NCBI GenBank assembly: GCA_020060085.1 | Contig: JAGVAW010000054.1 | Coordinates: 1 to 38,955, forward strand | Direction of reading: 5' to 3' | DNA length: 38,955 nt | DNA from: Desulfobacterales bacterium | GTDB lineage: Bacteria; Desulfobacterota; Desulfobacteria; Desulfobacterales; Desulfatibacillaceae | Shown: piece by piece, positions 27,710-37,483 of the stretch | Layout of the letters: each line of letters begins with the position of its first letter | How positions within the stretch are numbered: position 1 is the stretch's first letter | Translations under genes and position numbers: made by a program | The notes under the pieces: generated by a model | What the model was told of the DNA's origin: nothing | What the model saw: the letters and a program-made list of their open reading frames with translations, nothing else | Database searches by the model: none

Positions 27710-28645
27710 ATGAAGAAACTTCGTCTTGCCCTGCTGTCTGGCGGAACTTCATCGGAAAGGGCCGTCTCCCTAAACGGCGGGGACATGGTCTTTGCCGCGC
27801 TGGATAAAAACCGCTACGACATAATCCGCATTGACCCAAAGAACGATTTGGCCCTTCTGGCTGCAAAGGCCCATGAGATTGATGTGGCCTTTGTGCTGCT
27901 CCACGGCGTAAACGGCGAAGATGGAACCATTCAGGGGCTTCTGGACCTGTTGGGGATTCCTTACCAGGGAACAGGGGTGCTGGGCAGCGCCCTTGCCATG
28001 AACAAGCTTGCGTCAAAAAGAATGTATGCCCAGCAGGGCCTGCCTGTGCCGGACTATGAGGTCTGCACAAGGGATGACACCAGCCGGGCAAAAAAAGCGG
28101 AAGAAAGGCTTGGCTACCCGCTTGTTGTAAAGCCTGTTGCAGGCGGCTCCTCTGTGGGAATGTCCATTGTCAGCGAGCCGGGCCAGATGGCCGCTGCCCT
28201 GGAAAAGGCCCTTGAGCAGGATGAAACCGTACTTTTGGAGCGCTGCATACAGGGCATGGAAATAACAGGCGCAGTGCTTGGCAACAGCGAGTTGACCGCA
28301 CTTCCCATAGTGGAGATAATTCCAGGCCCTGATCACAGTTTTTTTGACTACGAGGCCAAGTACCAGCCTGGCGCTGCCAAAGAAGTATGCCCTGCCCGCT
28401 TGAGCAAAAAGCTTACCCAACAAGCCCAGGACCTTGCCAAGGCCTGCCACAGGGCACTTTTCTGCAAGGGTTACAGCCGCACGGACATGATGGTGGACAA
28501 GCAAGGAATCTGGATACTTGAAACCAACACAATTCCGGGCATGGTCCCCACAAGCCTTCTGCCCCAGGCTGCCAATGCCGCGGGCATAAGCTTTTCCGCT
28601 CTTCTGGACCGTCTCATTGAGCTGGCCATAGAAAAAGCCCCTTAA
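27710..28645 (+). CDS. ddl: D-alanine--D-alanine ligase
   Basis: MKKLRLALLSGGTSSERAVSLNGG; LLHGVNGEDGTIQGLLDLLGIPYQGTGVLGSALAMNK; ILETNTIPGMV; the ORF-track start at 27503 is too early. Confidence 0.95.
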   Translation: MKKLRLALLSGGTSSERAVSLNGGDMVFAALDKNRYDIIRIDPKNDLALLAAKAHEIDVAFVLLHGVNGEDGTIQGLLDLLGIPYQGTGVLGSALAMNKLASKRMYAQQGLPVPDYEVCTRDDTSRAKKAEERLGYPLVVKPVAGGSSVGMSIVSEPGQMAAALEKALEQDETVLLERCIQGMEITGAVLGNSELTALPIVEIIPGPDHSFFDYEAKYQPGAAKEVCPARLSKKLTQQAQDLAKACHRALFCKGYSRTDMMVDKQGIWILETNTIPGMVPTSLLPQAANAAGISFSALLDRLIELAIEKAP

Positions 28646-28680
28646 AAAACACCTGCAACCTTTTAAAAAAGCTGAAAGAA

Positions 28681-28706
28681 CTTTGCCGGGGAAAACACCG
28701 GTAAAG
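28681..28706. terminator. Possible bidirectional terminator hairpin between ddl and mobB
   Basis: CTTTGCCGG-ggaaaaca-CCGGTAAAG between convergent genes. Confidence 0.4.
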
Positions 28707-28722
28707 GTTTATGGATTCTGAT

Positions 28723-29256
28723 TCAGGTGGTTTCTTTGCCCTGCTCCTGGTGGCCGTCAAGAAAGGTCTTTTCTATCCATCTGGCCAAATCCCCCGGGCT
28801 TGAAGGGGAGAAAACAGGCACATCCACCTCAAGGTCCTGATCCCCCACCACTGCCACAAGGCCGGAATCCACAGTCAGTCGGGGCCTGGCTGCCAGGTCG
28901 TCCCCCAGCACCTCCACCTTGGGATGATCCTCGCTCTTAAAGCCTTCCACCAGCACAATATCTGCATCCGCAAGGTAGGTTCCGGCCAGGTCCGGTACCA
29001 GGGGCCTCTCTTCCATGTCCCGAATCAGGGCCATTGTGTTTGGCCCCACTATCATCACTGAAAAAGCTCCTGCGCTTTTGTGTTTATGGGTGTCCTTGCC
29101 GGGCCGGTCCATGTCAAACCCGTGGCCTGCGTGCTTTAATGTGGCCACCTTCAGGCCTTTTTTTGTAAAAAAAGGAATAAGGTTGCTTATAAGCGTGGTC
29201 TTGCCCGTGTTGGAAAAGCCTGCAAAACCCACAATAACAGGAACTTTTTTTTCCAT
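28723..29256 (-). CDS. mobB: Molybdopterin-guanine dinucleotide biosynthesis protein B
   Basis: PVIVGFAGFSNTGKTTLISNLIPFFTKKGLKVATLKHAGHGFDMDRPGKDTHKHKSAGA. Confidence 0.93.
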   Translation of the reverse strand: MEKKVPVIVGFAGFSNTGKTTLISNLIPFFTKKGLKVATLKHAGHGFDMDRPGKDTHKHKSAGAFSVMIVGPNTMALIRDMEERPLVPDLAGTYLADADIVLVEGFKSEDHPKVEVLGDDLAARPRLTVDSGLVAVVGDQDLEVDVPVFSPSSPGDLARWIEKTFLDGHQEQGKETT

Positions 29257-29476
29257 TTTAAAAAGCTTTCCTTATAAATTTTTATCCTTCAAGAGCCGCC
29301 GGGAAGGTGCCGGACAAACACTGCCGCACAATATCACGGCCCTTGCCAATGGGGCAAACCTTAAAAAGGCCCGCAGCCCTTGCCAGGTAAGGGCCGATTT
29401 GTTAGGATTGCTGGAATATATTTCAAAAATATTTTCCTTATAAGATTGGTTTTTGCAGCCCTTTTAGAGGCTTTCC

Positions 29477-31819
29477 ATGAAACAGACCGTGGCCTTTTCG
29501 CCAAAGGCCAGAAATGTTTTTTTCCACATCACCACCCAGTGCAATCTTTCGTGCCGCCATTGCTATATCCGGCCCGATGAGCACGGCAGGGGTTTTGTTT
29601 CCCTTGAAAACATCCAAGCCTGGCTGTCTGCTCTTTATTCTCCGTCCAAAAAGGGCAATGTGGTTTTTCTCGGCGGCGAGCCGACCCTGCACAAAGACCT
29701 GCCCCAGGCCGTGCGCCTGGCAAGGCAAATCGGCTATTCAAGCATAACCATAGATACAAACGGCTATCTGTTTAACGATTTTCTCGATAAAGTATTCCCC
29801 GAAGAAGTGGATTTTATAAGCTTCAGCCTGGACGGGCCAAACAAAGAAGCCAATGACCCCATAAGAGGGGAAGGCTCCTTTGACGCCTGCGTTTCCGGAA
29901 TTAAAAAGGCTGTTGAAAAGGGTTTTGCCACAAGCGTCATCTACACGGTAAGCGGCGAGAACCTTGCCTTTCTTGAGCAGATGCCTGCCCTTCTGTCAGA
30001 TTTGGGAGTAAGCCGCTTTTTCATTCAGGTAATAGGTTTAAGGGGAAGCGCTGGATTAAACCCGGCAGACAACAAACAGGTGGGCCAGGGCCTTTGGCTC
30101 AAAACTGTGCCGAAAGTTGCAGAAAAAGCGGCCCGGCTGGGCATGACCGTTACCTGGCCCAAGGTTTACCTGGACAAGGGCCAGGCCTTTGAATGTGCGG
30201 GAATTGTTGCGGAAAACTACTTTGTTTTTCCAAACGGCAGGGTTTACCGCTGCCCCCTGTGCGAGGATTACCCCCTTCACAGCCTGGCCTTTGTGGAAAA
30301 CCGCCTTGCGCCGGTAAAGGGAATTACCGAAAAGCAGCTTTTTGACCTTTCCATTCCCGAAGGCTGCGTAATGAACCGGCTTATTCAGCCTGGCAACATT
30401 GATTATGCGCCGGACGGGCGACCCAGGGCGCAAATTGCCTGCTGCCTGCTGAAAGAGGAGATGACCCCCATGGAAAAAGGCCCAAGCCCCATTGAGGAAA
30501 GCCCCCTTTACCAGGATGCCCTGGCCATATTCAAGGCAGGCCTGTTGGCCGTGGACCCGGAAAAGGCTGTTGAGCGGGTGGTGTCCATAAAGGATGACAG
30601 CCTTATTGTTGGGGGTTACAGCTTTTTGCTGTCAGACTTTGACCGGGTCCTCATTGTGGGAGCCGGAAAAGCCGCCTGCCCCATGACCCGCGCCCTGGAG
30701 CGCATACTTGGAAGCCGCATAGCCACAGGAGCCGTGACCACCAAATACGGCCATGCCCGGCCCCTGGAGTTTGTTGAAGTTACCGAGGCTGGCCACCCCA
30801 TGCCGGACACCAAGGGGCTTTCAGGTGTCCGCAACATAACCGGCCTTCTGGAAAGCGCCAAGGCAAGAGATCTGGTTTTCTGCGTTCTTTCCGGAGGAGG
30901 ATCAGCCCTTCTGCCGCTGCCTGCCGAAGGCATAACCCTGCACGAAAAGCAAAAAACCACCTCGGCCCTGCTTGCCTGCGGCGCAGCCATTCAAGAGATA
31001 AACGCCATCAGAAAGCACATAAGCCAGGTAAAGGGCGGCGGGCTTGCAAAAATCGCCCATCCAGCCACCCTTGTCACCCTTATTTTATCGGATGTGATTG
31101 GCGATGATCCTGGTGTAATTGCTTCAGGCCCCACGGTTGCCGATGATAGCACCTTTGCACAATGCCTTGAAATAATAGCAAAATACAGCATAAGGGACCT
31201 GATACCCAAAAGCGTGCTTTCAAGGCTTGTCAACGGCGCAAGGGGCGAAATTGCAGAAACACCAAAACCCGGAGACAAGGTTTTTGAAAAAACCGTTTCC
31301 CTGCTTGTGGCAAGCAACCGCATGGCTGTGAATGCTGCAAAAGATGAGGCGGCAAGGCTCGGCTACACCCCGATTGTTCTGTCCACATCCATTGAAGGCG
31401 AAACAAGGGATGTGGCCAGGGTTCATGCAGCCATTGCAAGGGAGATAAGGCTTTCGGGCAATCCCGTGGCTACCCCGGCCTGTGTCATTTCAGGGGGCGA
31501 GACAACCGTCACCTTAAAAGGAAGCGGAAAGGGCGGCAGAAACACGGAGTTTGCTCTGGCTGCTGCAATGGACATACAGGGCCTTGAGAATCTTGTCATT
31601 CTCTCCTGCGGAACGGACGGAACGGACGGCCCCACAGATGCTGCCGGAGCAGCAGCAGACGGAAGCACCATGAAGCGGGCCGGAAGCCGCGGGGTTGATG
31701 CGGTGCGCTCTCTTGCAAACAACGATTCCTACAATTTTTTCAAGCAGGCTGGCGGCCTTGTAAAAACCGGCCCCACCCTTACCAATGTTATGGATTTGAG
31801 AATAATGCTGGTCAAATAG
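29477..31819 (+). CDS. Radical SAM domain protein fused in frame to glycerate 2-kinase (MOFRL-type)
   Basis: N-terminus: TQCNLSCRHCYIRPDEHG (CxxxCxxC), GGEPTLH, NYFVFPNGRVYRCPLC. C-terminus from about residue 350: RVLIVGAGKAACPMTRALE, SGGGSALLPLP, HISQVKGGGLAK, ISGGETTVTLKGSGKGGRNTEFAL. One uninterrupted 780-aa frame. Confidence 0.88.
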   Translation: MKQTVAFSPKARNVFFHITTQCNLSCRHCYIRPDEHGRGFVSLENIQAWLSALYSPSKKGNVVFLGGEPTLHKDLPQAVRLARQIGYSSITIDTNGYLFNDFLDKVFPEEVDFISFSLDGPNKEANDPIRGEGSFDACVSGIKKAVEKGFATSVIYTVSGENLAFLEQMPALLSDLGVSRFFIQVIGLRGSAGLNPADNKQVGQGLWLKTVPKVAEKAARLGMTVTWPKVYLDKGQAFECAGIVAENYFVFPNGRVYRCPLCEDYPLHSLAFVENRLAPVKGITEKQLFDLSIPEGCVMNRLIQPGNIDYAPDGRPRAQIACCLLKEEMTPMEKGPSPIEESPLYQDALAIFKAGLLAVDPEKAVERVVSIKDDSLIVGGYSFLLSDFDRVLIVGAGKAACPMTRALERILGSRIATGAVTTKYGHARPLEFVEVTEAGHPMPDTKGLSGVRNITGLLESAKARDLVFCVLSGGGSALLPLPAEGITLHEKQKTTSALLACGAAIQEINAIRKHISQVKGGGLAKIAHPATLVTLILSDVIGDDPGVIASGPTVADDSTFAQCLEIIAKYSIRDLIPKSVLSRLVNGARGEIAETPKPGDKVFEKTVSLLVASNRMAVNAAKDEAARLGYTPIVLSTSIEGETRDVARVHAAIAREIRLSGNPVATPACVISGGETTVTLKGSGKGGRNTEFALAAAMDIQGLENLVILSCGTDGTDGPTDAAGAAADGSTMKRAGSRGVDAVRSLANNDSYNFFKQAGGLVKTGPTLTNVMDLRIMLVK

Positions 31820-31866
31820 GGCGGGAAAAAGGCCTTACTTGAACAAAATCAATATGCTGATTTGAA

Positions 31867-31890
31867 GGGGGAAGCATTTCCTCCCCCCAA
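31867..31890. terminator. Possible bidirectional terminator between rSAM-kinase and rdgB
   Basis: GGGGGA-agcatttcc-TCCCCC between convergent genes. Confidence 0.35.
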
Positions 31891-31901
31891 ATTTTACCTG
31901 C

Positions 31902-32531
31902 CTAAGCCTCGTGGATTTCCATCCATTTTATTATCTTGCCGATTTCATCCGCCACTTGGGCAATTGCCTTTCCCCTGTGGCTGACCAGGTTTTTCTGCGC
32001 CTTGTCCATCTGGGCAAAGGTCTTGTTTTCCGGCGGGTAGAAAAAAACCGGATCATAGCCAAAGCCTGCTTCTCCGGCAGGTGCAGTTGTAATAAGCCCC
32101 TCCACCCGTCCCTCATAGGTAAGGGCCTGGCCTGTGGGCATGGCTATGGAGATTACACATTCAAAAGCAGCCCTGCGATCTTTTATGCCTTCCATTTTTT
32201 GAAGCAGAAGGCGGCATTTGTCTGCATCCGTTAGGCCTGGGCCGCCAAAGCGGGCGGAATGGACCCCCGGCAGCCCGCCAAGGGCCTCCACCACAAGGCC
32301 GGAATCATCTGCCAGGGCCGGAAAACCCAGATAGGCGGCAGTTTTGGATGCCTTCTTGTAGGCGTTTTCGTCAAAGCTGTCCCCATCCTCCTCCACCTGG
32401 GGAAACGGCCCGAAATCATCCAGGGATTTTATAACCAGAAGGGCCGGGTCAAGCATCTGGCGGATCTCTGCGACTTTGCCTTTATTTTCTGTAGCCAGAA
32501 CAATAACTTTGGGAGTCAAAAGATTTTTCAT
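31902..32531 (-). CDS. rdgB: XTP/dITP diphosphatase (RdgB/HAM1)
   Basis: IVLATENKGKVAEIRQML; ADDSGLVVEALGGLPGVHSARFGG; GFGYDPVFFYPPENKTFAQM. Confidence 0.95.
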   Translation of the reverse strand: MKNLLTPKVIVLATENKGKVAEIRQMLDPALLVIKSLDDFGPFPQVEEDGDSFDENAYKKASKTAAYLGFPALADDSGLVVEALGGLPGVHSARFGGPGLTDADKCRLLLQKMEGIKDRRAAFECVISIAMPTGQALTYEGRVEGLITTAPAGEAGFGYDPVFFYPPENKTFAQMDKAQKNLVSHRGKAIAQVADEIGKIIKWMEIHEA

Positions 32532-32764
32532 CCTTTCTTTTTGCTCAAGGGCATTTTTCCTAAAAGGCTTTACACCGCTTCCAGGCTCGTATATTAATTG
32601 GCCCGAAAAATCAATGCAGCCTATTTTCCTGAAAAATGGGAAAAGGCCTGTAACCGCTTATAAATCAAGGCCTGTTGGGGTTAAAAGGGTCTGGAAAGCA
32701 CAATGAGCCGGGGATTTTATAATCAAGCTTTCCGCGCACCATAACAAAAATTGAGGAAGCCGCC

Positions 32765-34612
32765 ATGCACAAACTTTTAGAAGACGCACCTGGCAAAACC
32801 CTGCTGCTGTTAGGTAATGAGGCCATAGCAAGAGGAGCCATTGAGGCAGGGGTTGCCTGCGGGGCCACTTATCCGGGCACGCCAAGCTCCGAGATCTCGC
32901 TCAATCTTTTCCAGATTTCCAGGGAGACAGACCTTTATTTCGAGTACTCCACAAATGAGAAGGTGGCTCTGGAAGTGGCCGCAGCAGCAGCCAACTGCGG
33001 GGTACGAACCCTTTGCATAATGAAGCATGTGGGCGTCAATGTTGCGGCAGACGCTCTGATGACTTTAGCCTATGTGGGTATAAAAGGTGGCCTTGTAATC
33101 GTGAGTGCGGACGACCCTTACATGTTCTCCAGCCAGAACGAGCAGGACAACCGATATTACGGCAAGTTGTCGGGCCTTTGCATTCTTGAGCCGTCCACAC
33201 TCCAGGAGGCCAAGGAAATGACGGTTGCGGCCTTTGATCTTTCCGAAAAGCTGGGTCAGCCGGTTATTTTGCGCACCACCACGCGCATAAACCATTCCAC
33301 GGCAGCAATCACTCTGGGGCCTATTTCCCCGCGCCAGGCAGGGGGCGGCTTTGAGAAAAACCCCTTCATGCTGGTAACCGTGCCTGCCGTTTCCCGCAAG
33401 CTGCACACCCGGCTGCTTGAGCGCATTGAAAAGGCGGTCGCTCTGGCAGAGCAATCCCCCTACAACTTTGTGCAGGGCCAAGGCCCCCTTGGCATTGTTA
33501 CAAACGGCGTCAGCTTCAACTATGTGGCTGATGCGGTTAACGACCTCAAGCTTAACGGCCGGGTTTCCATACTGCGCCTTGGTTTTACCAATCCTGCGCC
33601 CAAAAATCTTATAGCCTCCTTTCTTGCAGGCAAGGAAAGGGTCCTTGTGGCAGAGGAGGGCGAGCCTTTTATGGAGGAAATGGTTAAGGTGGCGGCCCAG
33701 GAAAAGGGTTTTGCCCTTCCCATTGCAGGCAAGGGGAAAGAGCTTTTCTCACATGAGGGCGAATTTGATCCGGCCCTTGTGCGCAGGGTCATTGCCGCTT
33801 ACTTTTCCGTTTTGTACCAGGAGCCGGAAAAGCTGGAGCTTTCGGACCTGCCGCCCATTCCGGCCCGGCCTCCGAACCTGTGTGCAGGGTGTCCCCACCG
33901 GGCTAGCTTTGCCATCATCAAAAAGGCAGCCAAAGGCAAAGAGGTCATGTTTCCCACAGATATCGGCTGCTACACACTGGGGCTTCTTCCTCCTTTGAAT
34001 GCAGCGGACTTTCTCATCTGCATGGGCTCATCTTCAGGAACAGCCGGAGGCTTTGCCCGTTTTTCCGGCAAACAGGTCATCTCCTTTATAGGGGATTCCA
34101 CCTTTTTCCATTCCGGCATCCCTGGGCTTGTGAACGCCATCTACAACAACCACGATTTCACCCTTGTCATTCTGGATAACGGCACCACGGCCATGACGGG
34201 CCATCAGCCACATCCGGGCGTTGACATGGAGGCTTTGGGCTTTGGCGGCTACAACCGCATTGACATTGAAAAAGTCATCCGGGGTTTGGGAGTGGAAAAC
34301 ATTGCCGTAATCGAGCCGCTTAAGGTGAAAAAAAGCATTAAGGCGGTGGAAGAGCTTTTTCAAAAGCCGGGTGTAAAGGTGGTGCTATCCAAAGAGCTTT
34401 GCCCCCTTTATGCCCGCAGTCTGGGCAAGGCCTCCAATAGGGTGTTTGCCGTGAGCGACAAGTGCAAAAACCACCGTATATGCGTGGATGAGCTTGGCTG
34501 CCCGGCAATGTATATTCAGGATGGGCGGGTGAAAATAAACCCCGGCCAATGCACGGGCTGCGCTGTGTGCGCCCAGGTCTGCCCGGAGAACGCCATTTTG
34601 CCAGCCAAATAG
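32765..34612 (+). CDS. iorA: Indolepyruvate ferredoxin oxidoreductase alpha subunit
   Basis: Pyruvate-flavodoxin N-domain, ThDP domain (GDSTFFHSGIPGLVNAIYNNHDFTLVILDNGTTAMTGHQPHPG) and C-terminal 4Fe-4S region (INPGQCTGCAVCAQVCPENAI). Confidence 0.95.
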   Translation: MHKLLEDAPGKTLLLLGNEAIARGAIEAGVACGATYPGTPSSEISLNLFQISRETDLYFEYSTNEKVALEVAAAAANCGVRTLCIMKHVGVNVAADALMTLAYVGIKGGLVIVSADDPYMFSSQNEQDNRYYGKLSGLCILEPSTLQEAKEMTVAAFDLSEKLGQPVILRTTTRINHSTAAITLGPISPRQAGGGFEKNPFMLVTVPAVSRKLHTRLLERIEKAVALAEQSPYNFVQGQGPLGIVTNGVSFNYVADAVNDLKLNGRVSILRLGFTNPAPKNLIASFLAGKERVLVAEEGEPFMEEMVKVAAQEKGFALPIAGKGKELFSHEGEFDPALVRRVIAAYFSVLYQEPEKLELSDLPPIPARPPNLCAGCPHRASFAIIKKAAKGKEVMFPTDIGCYTLGLLPPLNAADFLICMGSSSGTAGGFARFSGKQVISFIGDSTFFHSGIPGLVNAIYNNHDFTLVILDNGTTAMTGHQPHPGVDMEALGFGGYNRIDIEKVIRGLGVENIAVIEPLKVKKSIKAVEELFQKPGVKVVLSKELCPLYARSLGKASNRVFAVSDKCKNHRICVDELGCPAMYIQDGRVKINPGQCTGCAVCAQVCPENAILPAK

Positions 34613-34714
34613 GGCGGAAATTTTCCAAAGGGTCATGATTTGCGCGGCAACAAGGCCTTGCCGGGCTTTTGCCGCATAAAGAAATTGCATACGATTCAAT
34701 CAAGGAAAAAACTC

Positions 34715-35302
34715 ATGCAAGTGGTAAGGCTTATCATCGTTGCGGTTGGCGGGCAAGGAAACCTCCTTGCAGCCAAGGTTCTGGGAGAGGCGGCCCTTTT
34801 TGCCGGAGTTCCTGTGAACATGAGTGAAATTCACGGCATGGCCCAGCGCGGCGGCGTTGTGGAGTCTGCAATAATCTTTGGCAATGCGGCAAGCTCCATC
34901 ATTTCAGATGGCGAGGCGGATATTCTTGTGGGCTTTGAGCCTGCTGAAACGCTGCGGGCCTTGAACCGCGCCCACGCCGATACCTGGGTGATAAGCTCCA
35001 CAAGCCCCCTGCCGCCATTTACAGCGGCATTAGGCAAAGGCGTTTATCCCAAAATCGAGGATATGCTTGCCCTCATGGCCAAAAAAACCGCAAAGGTCAT
35101 CGCCTTTGATGCCCTGGAGCTTGCCCGCCAGGCCAACAACCCCCTGGCCGTGAACATGGTTCTTGTGGGCGCACTTGCTGCCACCGGCAAGCTGCCCTTT
35201 GGCCCGGAGGCCGTCAAAAAGGCCATTGAAACCACAACCAAGGAAAAGTTCGTGCCAGCCAACTTAAAGGCCTTTGAGCTTGGCTTTGGGGCTGCTTCTT
35301 AA
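34715..35302 (+). CDS. iorB: Indolepyruvate ferredoxin oxidoreductase beta subunit
   Basis: IVAVGGQGNLLAAKVLGEAALFAGVPVNMSEIHGMAQRGGVVESAI. Confidence 0.94.
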   Translation: MQVVRLIIVAVGGQGNLLAAKVLGEAALFAGVPVNMSEIHGMAQRGGVVESAIIFGNAASSIISDGEADILVGFEPAETLRALNRAHADTWVISSTSPLPPFTAALGKGVYPKIEDMLALMAKKTAKVIAFDALELARQANNPLAVNMVLVGALAATGKLPFGPEAVKKAIETTTKEKFVPANLKAFELGFGAAS

Positions 35303-35325
35303 ATTCAAGGCGGGCGCTTGATATA

Positions 35326-36132
35326 ATGAGACTTTTTGACAGCCACAGCCACATTGACGACAGGGCCTTTGACAAGGACAGGGACGATGTTATTGCCCGC
35401 GCCCGGCAGGCAGGGGTGCTTGGGGTGATGCTTGTGGGCATAACCCAGAAAACCTGTATGCGCGCCCTTGAAATAGCAGCTTCTGCCCCCGGCCTTTTTG
35501 TCTCTCTAGGCGTTCATCCGCATGATTGCAAAAGCTGCTCGGAAAAAATCCTCCAAAACCTTGCAGGCCTTGCCAAACGGCCCAAAGTAAAGGCCTGGGG
35601 CGAAACAGGCCTGGACTTTGACCGCATGTTCTCGCCCCAGAAGGATCAGGAGCGCTGGTTTGTGCGCCAGCTTGAAATTGCAGCAGAGCTTGGTCTTTCT
35701 GTCATTCTTCACGAGCGCTCCACAAAGGGCCGCTTTCTGGAGATGTTAAAGGCGCACCTGCCGCCAAAGGGATGCGTTGTCCACTGCTTTTCCGGCTCAA
35801 AAAAGGAGCTTGCCGCCTATCTGGATATGGGCTGCTTTATCGGCATAACAGGAATTGTGACCCACAAAAGCCGCGGGGAGGAGCTTCGCAGCCAGGTCAA
35901 ATCCATACCGGCAAATCGCCTTCTTGTGGAAACAGATGCCCCCTACCTTGTGCCATCCCCGGAAAGAAACAGCTTTCGCAGAAACGAGCCTGCCTTTGTG
36001 AAATCCACATTCATGGAGCTTGCCCGCATAAGGGGGGAGCAACCCGCAAAGCTGGCCGAGCAGACTTTCCAAAACACCCTGCTGCTATACGGAATTGACG
36101 AATCGGAAGTTGTTGCCCCCGGTGCTCCATGA
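35326..36132 (+). CDS. TatD family deoxyribonuclease/hydrolase
   Basis: MRLFDSHSHIDDRAFDKDRD; SLGVHPHD; GETGLDFDRMFSPQKDQ; VETDAPYLVPSPERNSFRRNEPAFV. Confidence 0.95.
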   Translation: MRLFDSHSHIDDRAFDKDRDDVIARARQAGVLGVMLVGITQKTCMRALEIAASAPGLFVSLGVHPHDCKSCSEKILQNLAGLAKRPKVKAWGETGLDFDRMFSPQKDQERWFVRQLEIAAELGLSVILHERSTKGRFLEMLKAHLPPKGCVVHCFSGSKKELAAYLDMGCFIGITGIVTHKSRGEELRSQVKSIPANRLLVETDAPYLVPSPERNSFRRNEPAFVKSTFMELARIRGEQPAKLAEQTFQNTLLLYGIDESEVVAPGAP

Positions 36133-36707
36133 ATAATGACGATGCGCAAAAAATAGGCCGATTTGTCCACGAGGTGGGCCAGTTGAAAAGGGTTGCCCGC
36201 TCCGGCTGGTGGGCCGCAGGCATAAAACACCCGGAATCCGTGGCGGACCACAGCCTGCGCACAGCGGTTATTGCCGCATTTTTGGCCCGCGAAGAGGGAG
36301 CGGATCTGGAAAAGCTGCTGCTCATGGCAATTTTTCATGATGTGCCCGAAGCCCGGATAAACGATTTGCACAAGGTTGTTCAGAATTACATTGATGTGGA
36401 CAAGGCACAGAGAGCTGCGGTGGTTGACCAGGCAGCGAGCCTGCCAAACCTTTTTGGGGATTTGTTTGACTCCCTGCATCTGGAGATTGAGGCCGGAGCC
36501 TCAAAGGAGGCCATCCTTTTAAAGGATGCAGATCTGCTGGAATGCCTTTTCCAGGCCAGAGAGTACGAGGCCCTTGGCTACAAGGTTTATGAATGGGTTG
36601 AAAACACGACCAAAAGGCTTACTTCAGATACTGCAAAGGCCATTGCCCAGGCAGCCATGAGCCTTGACCCGCACAAATGGTGGGTGGGGCTTAAAAGCAG
36701 GAAATAG
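36129..36707 (+). CDS. HD domain protein (YfbR/HDDC2-like)
   Basis: WWAAGIKHPESVADHSLRTAVIAAFLA...LLLMAIFHDVPEARIND; ATGA overlap with tatD-like gene. Confidence 0.9.
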   Translation: MNNDDAQKIGRFVHEVGQLKRVARSGWWAAGIKHPESVADHSLRTAVIAAFLAREEGADLEKLLLMAIFHDVPEARINDLHKVVQNYIDVDKAQRAAVVDQAASLPNLFGDLFDSLHLEIEAGASKEAILLKDADLLECLFQAREYEALGYKVYEWVENTTKRLTSDTAKAIAQAAMSLDPHKWWVGLKSRK

Positions 36708-36882
36708 CTCTACACCTGTCAGCATCCGATATGCTCCTGCTTGCAAGGGTTTTCTGCCTTTTGGACAACCTTTTTTTTGCATCTTCTTTGCATTGCCTTT
36801 AAAAGCCAAATCCGCTATTATCGGAAAAGTGTAATCAGAGACGGATTTACGATATTATTCAAACAGGCTTTTTCAAGAGATC

Positions 36883-37332
36883 ATGACCATTTCCTTTAAA
36901 TGCCCTGAATGTCAAAGCGCCATGAGCACGGCTGACAGCAATGCAGGCAGGCAGGCCAAGTGCCCCCAGTGTCAGGCCAAAATTCGCGTTCCAGGCGTCA
37001 TCCGCACAGCAGATGAAGTCCGCGCCCCTTTGCCGCCGCCCCTGCCCCATGCGCATAAAAGTTCCAGAGAAGACCGGGGCGACTTTGAAGTGGTGGGCGA
37101 CAACATCCGCATAATCGGGGAGCCGGATGCTTCAGACCCAGGTTTTGCAGAGGCCTTGTCCGAGGCTGTGCGCCAGATATGCCAGCGCGGGGCAATACTC
37201 ATGCAGCTTGACTTTTCCATGAGCCAGTACCGCCAGGGCAACAACCGGCTGCCCATTGTGAGCATTGCCAAAAACGCCTTGAGGCCTTTCCGCACCCAGC
37301 TTCAGATAAGCCTGACCGGCTTCTGGCAGTAA
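36883..37332 (+). CDS. Zinc-ribbon protein with uncharacterised C-terminal domain
   Basis: MTISFKCPECQSAMSTADSNAGRQAKCPQCQAKIRVPG; C-terminal 80 aa of unclear family. Confidence 0.75.
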   Translation: MTISFKCPECQSAMSTADSNAGRQAKCPQCQAKIRVPGVIRTADEVRAPLPPPLPHAHKSSREDRGDFEVVGDNIRIIGEPDASDPGFAEALSEAVRQICQRGAILMQLDFSMSQYRQGNNRLPIVSIAKNALRPFRTQLQISLTGFWQ

Positions 37333-37483
37333 TCCGGGTTAACGGGCCTGTGTTCATACAGAGCTTGCAGCCTTTGCAGGCAAAACTTTATCCATTGCAG
37401 CGCTTTCCTGCATAAAAACAAATCCTTGTCAGGGCCTTGCGTCCCTTATCCAACCCCTTGTCTTTTATGGGAAAGATGCGCCC

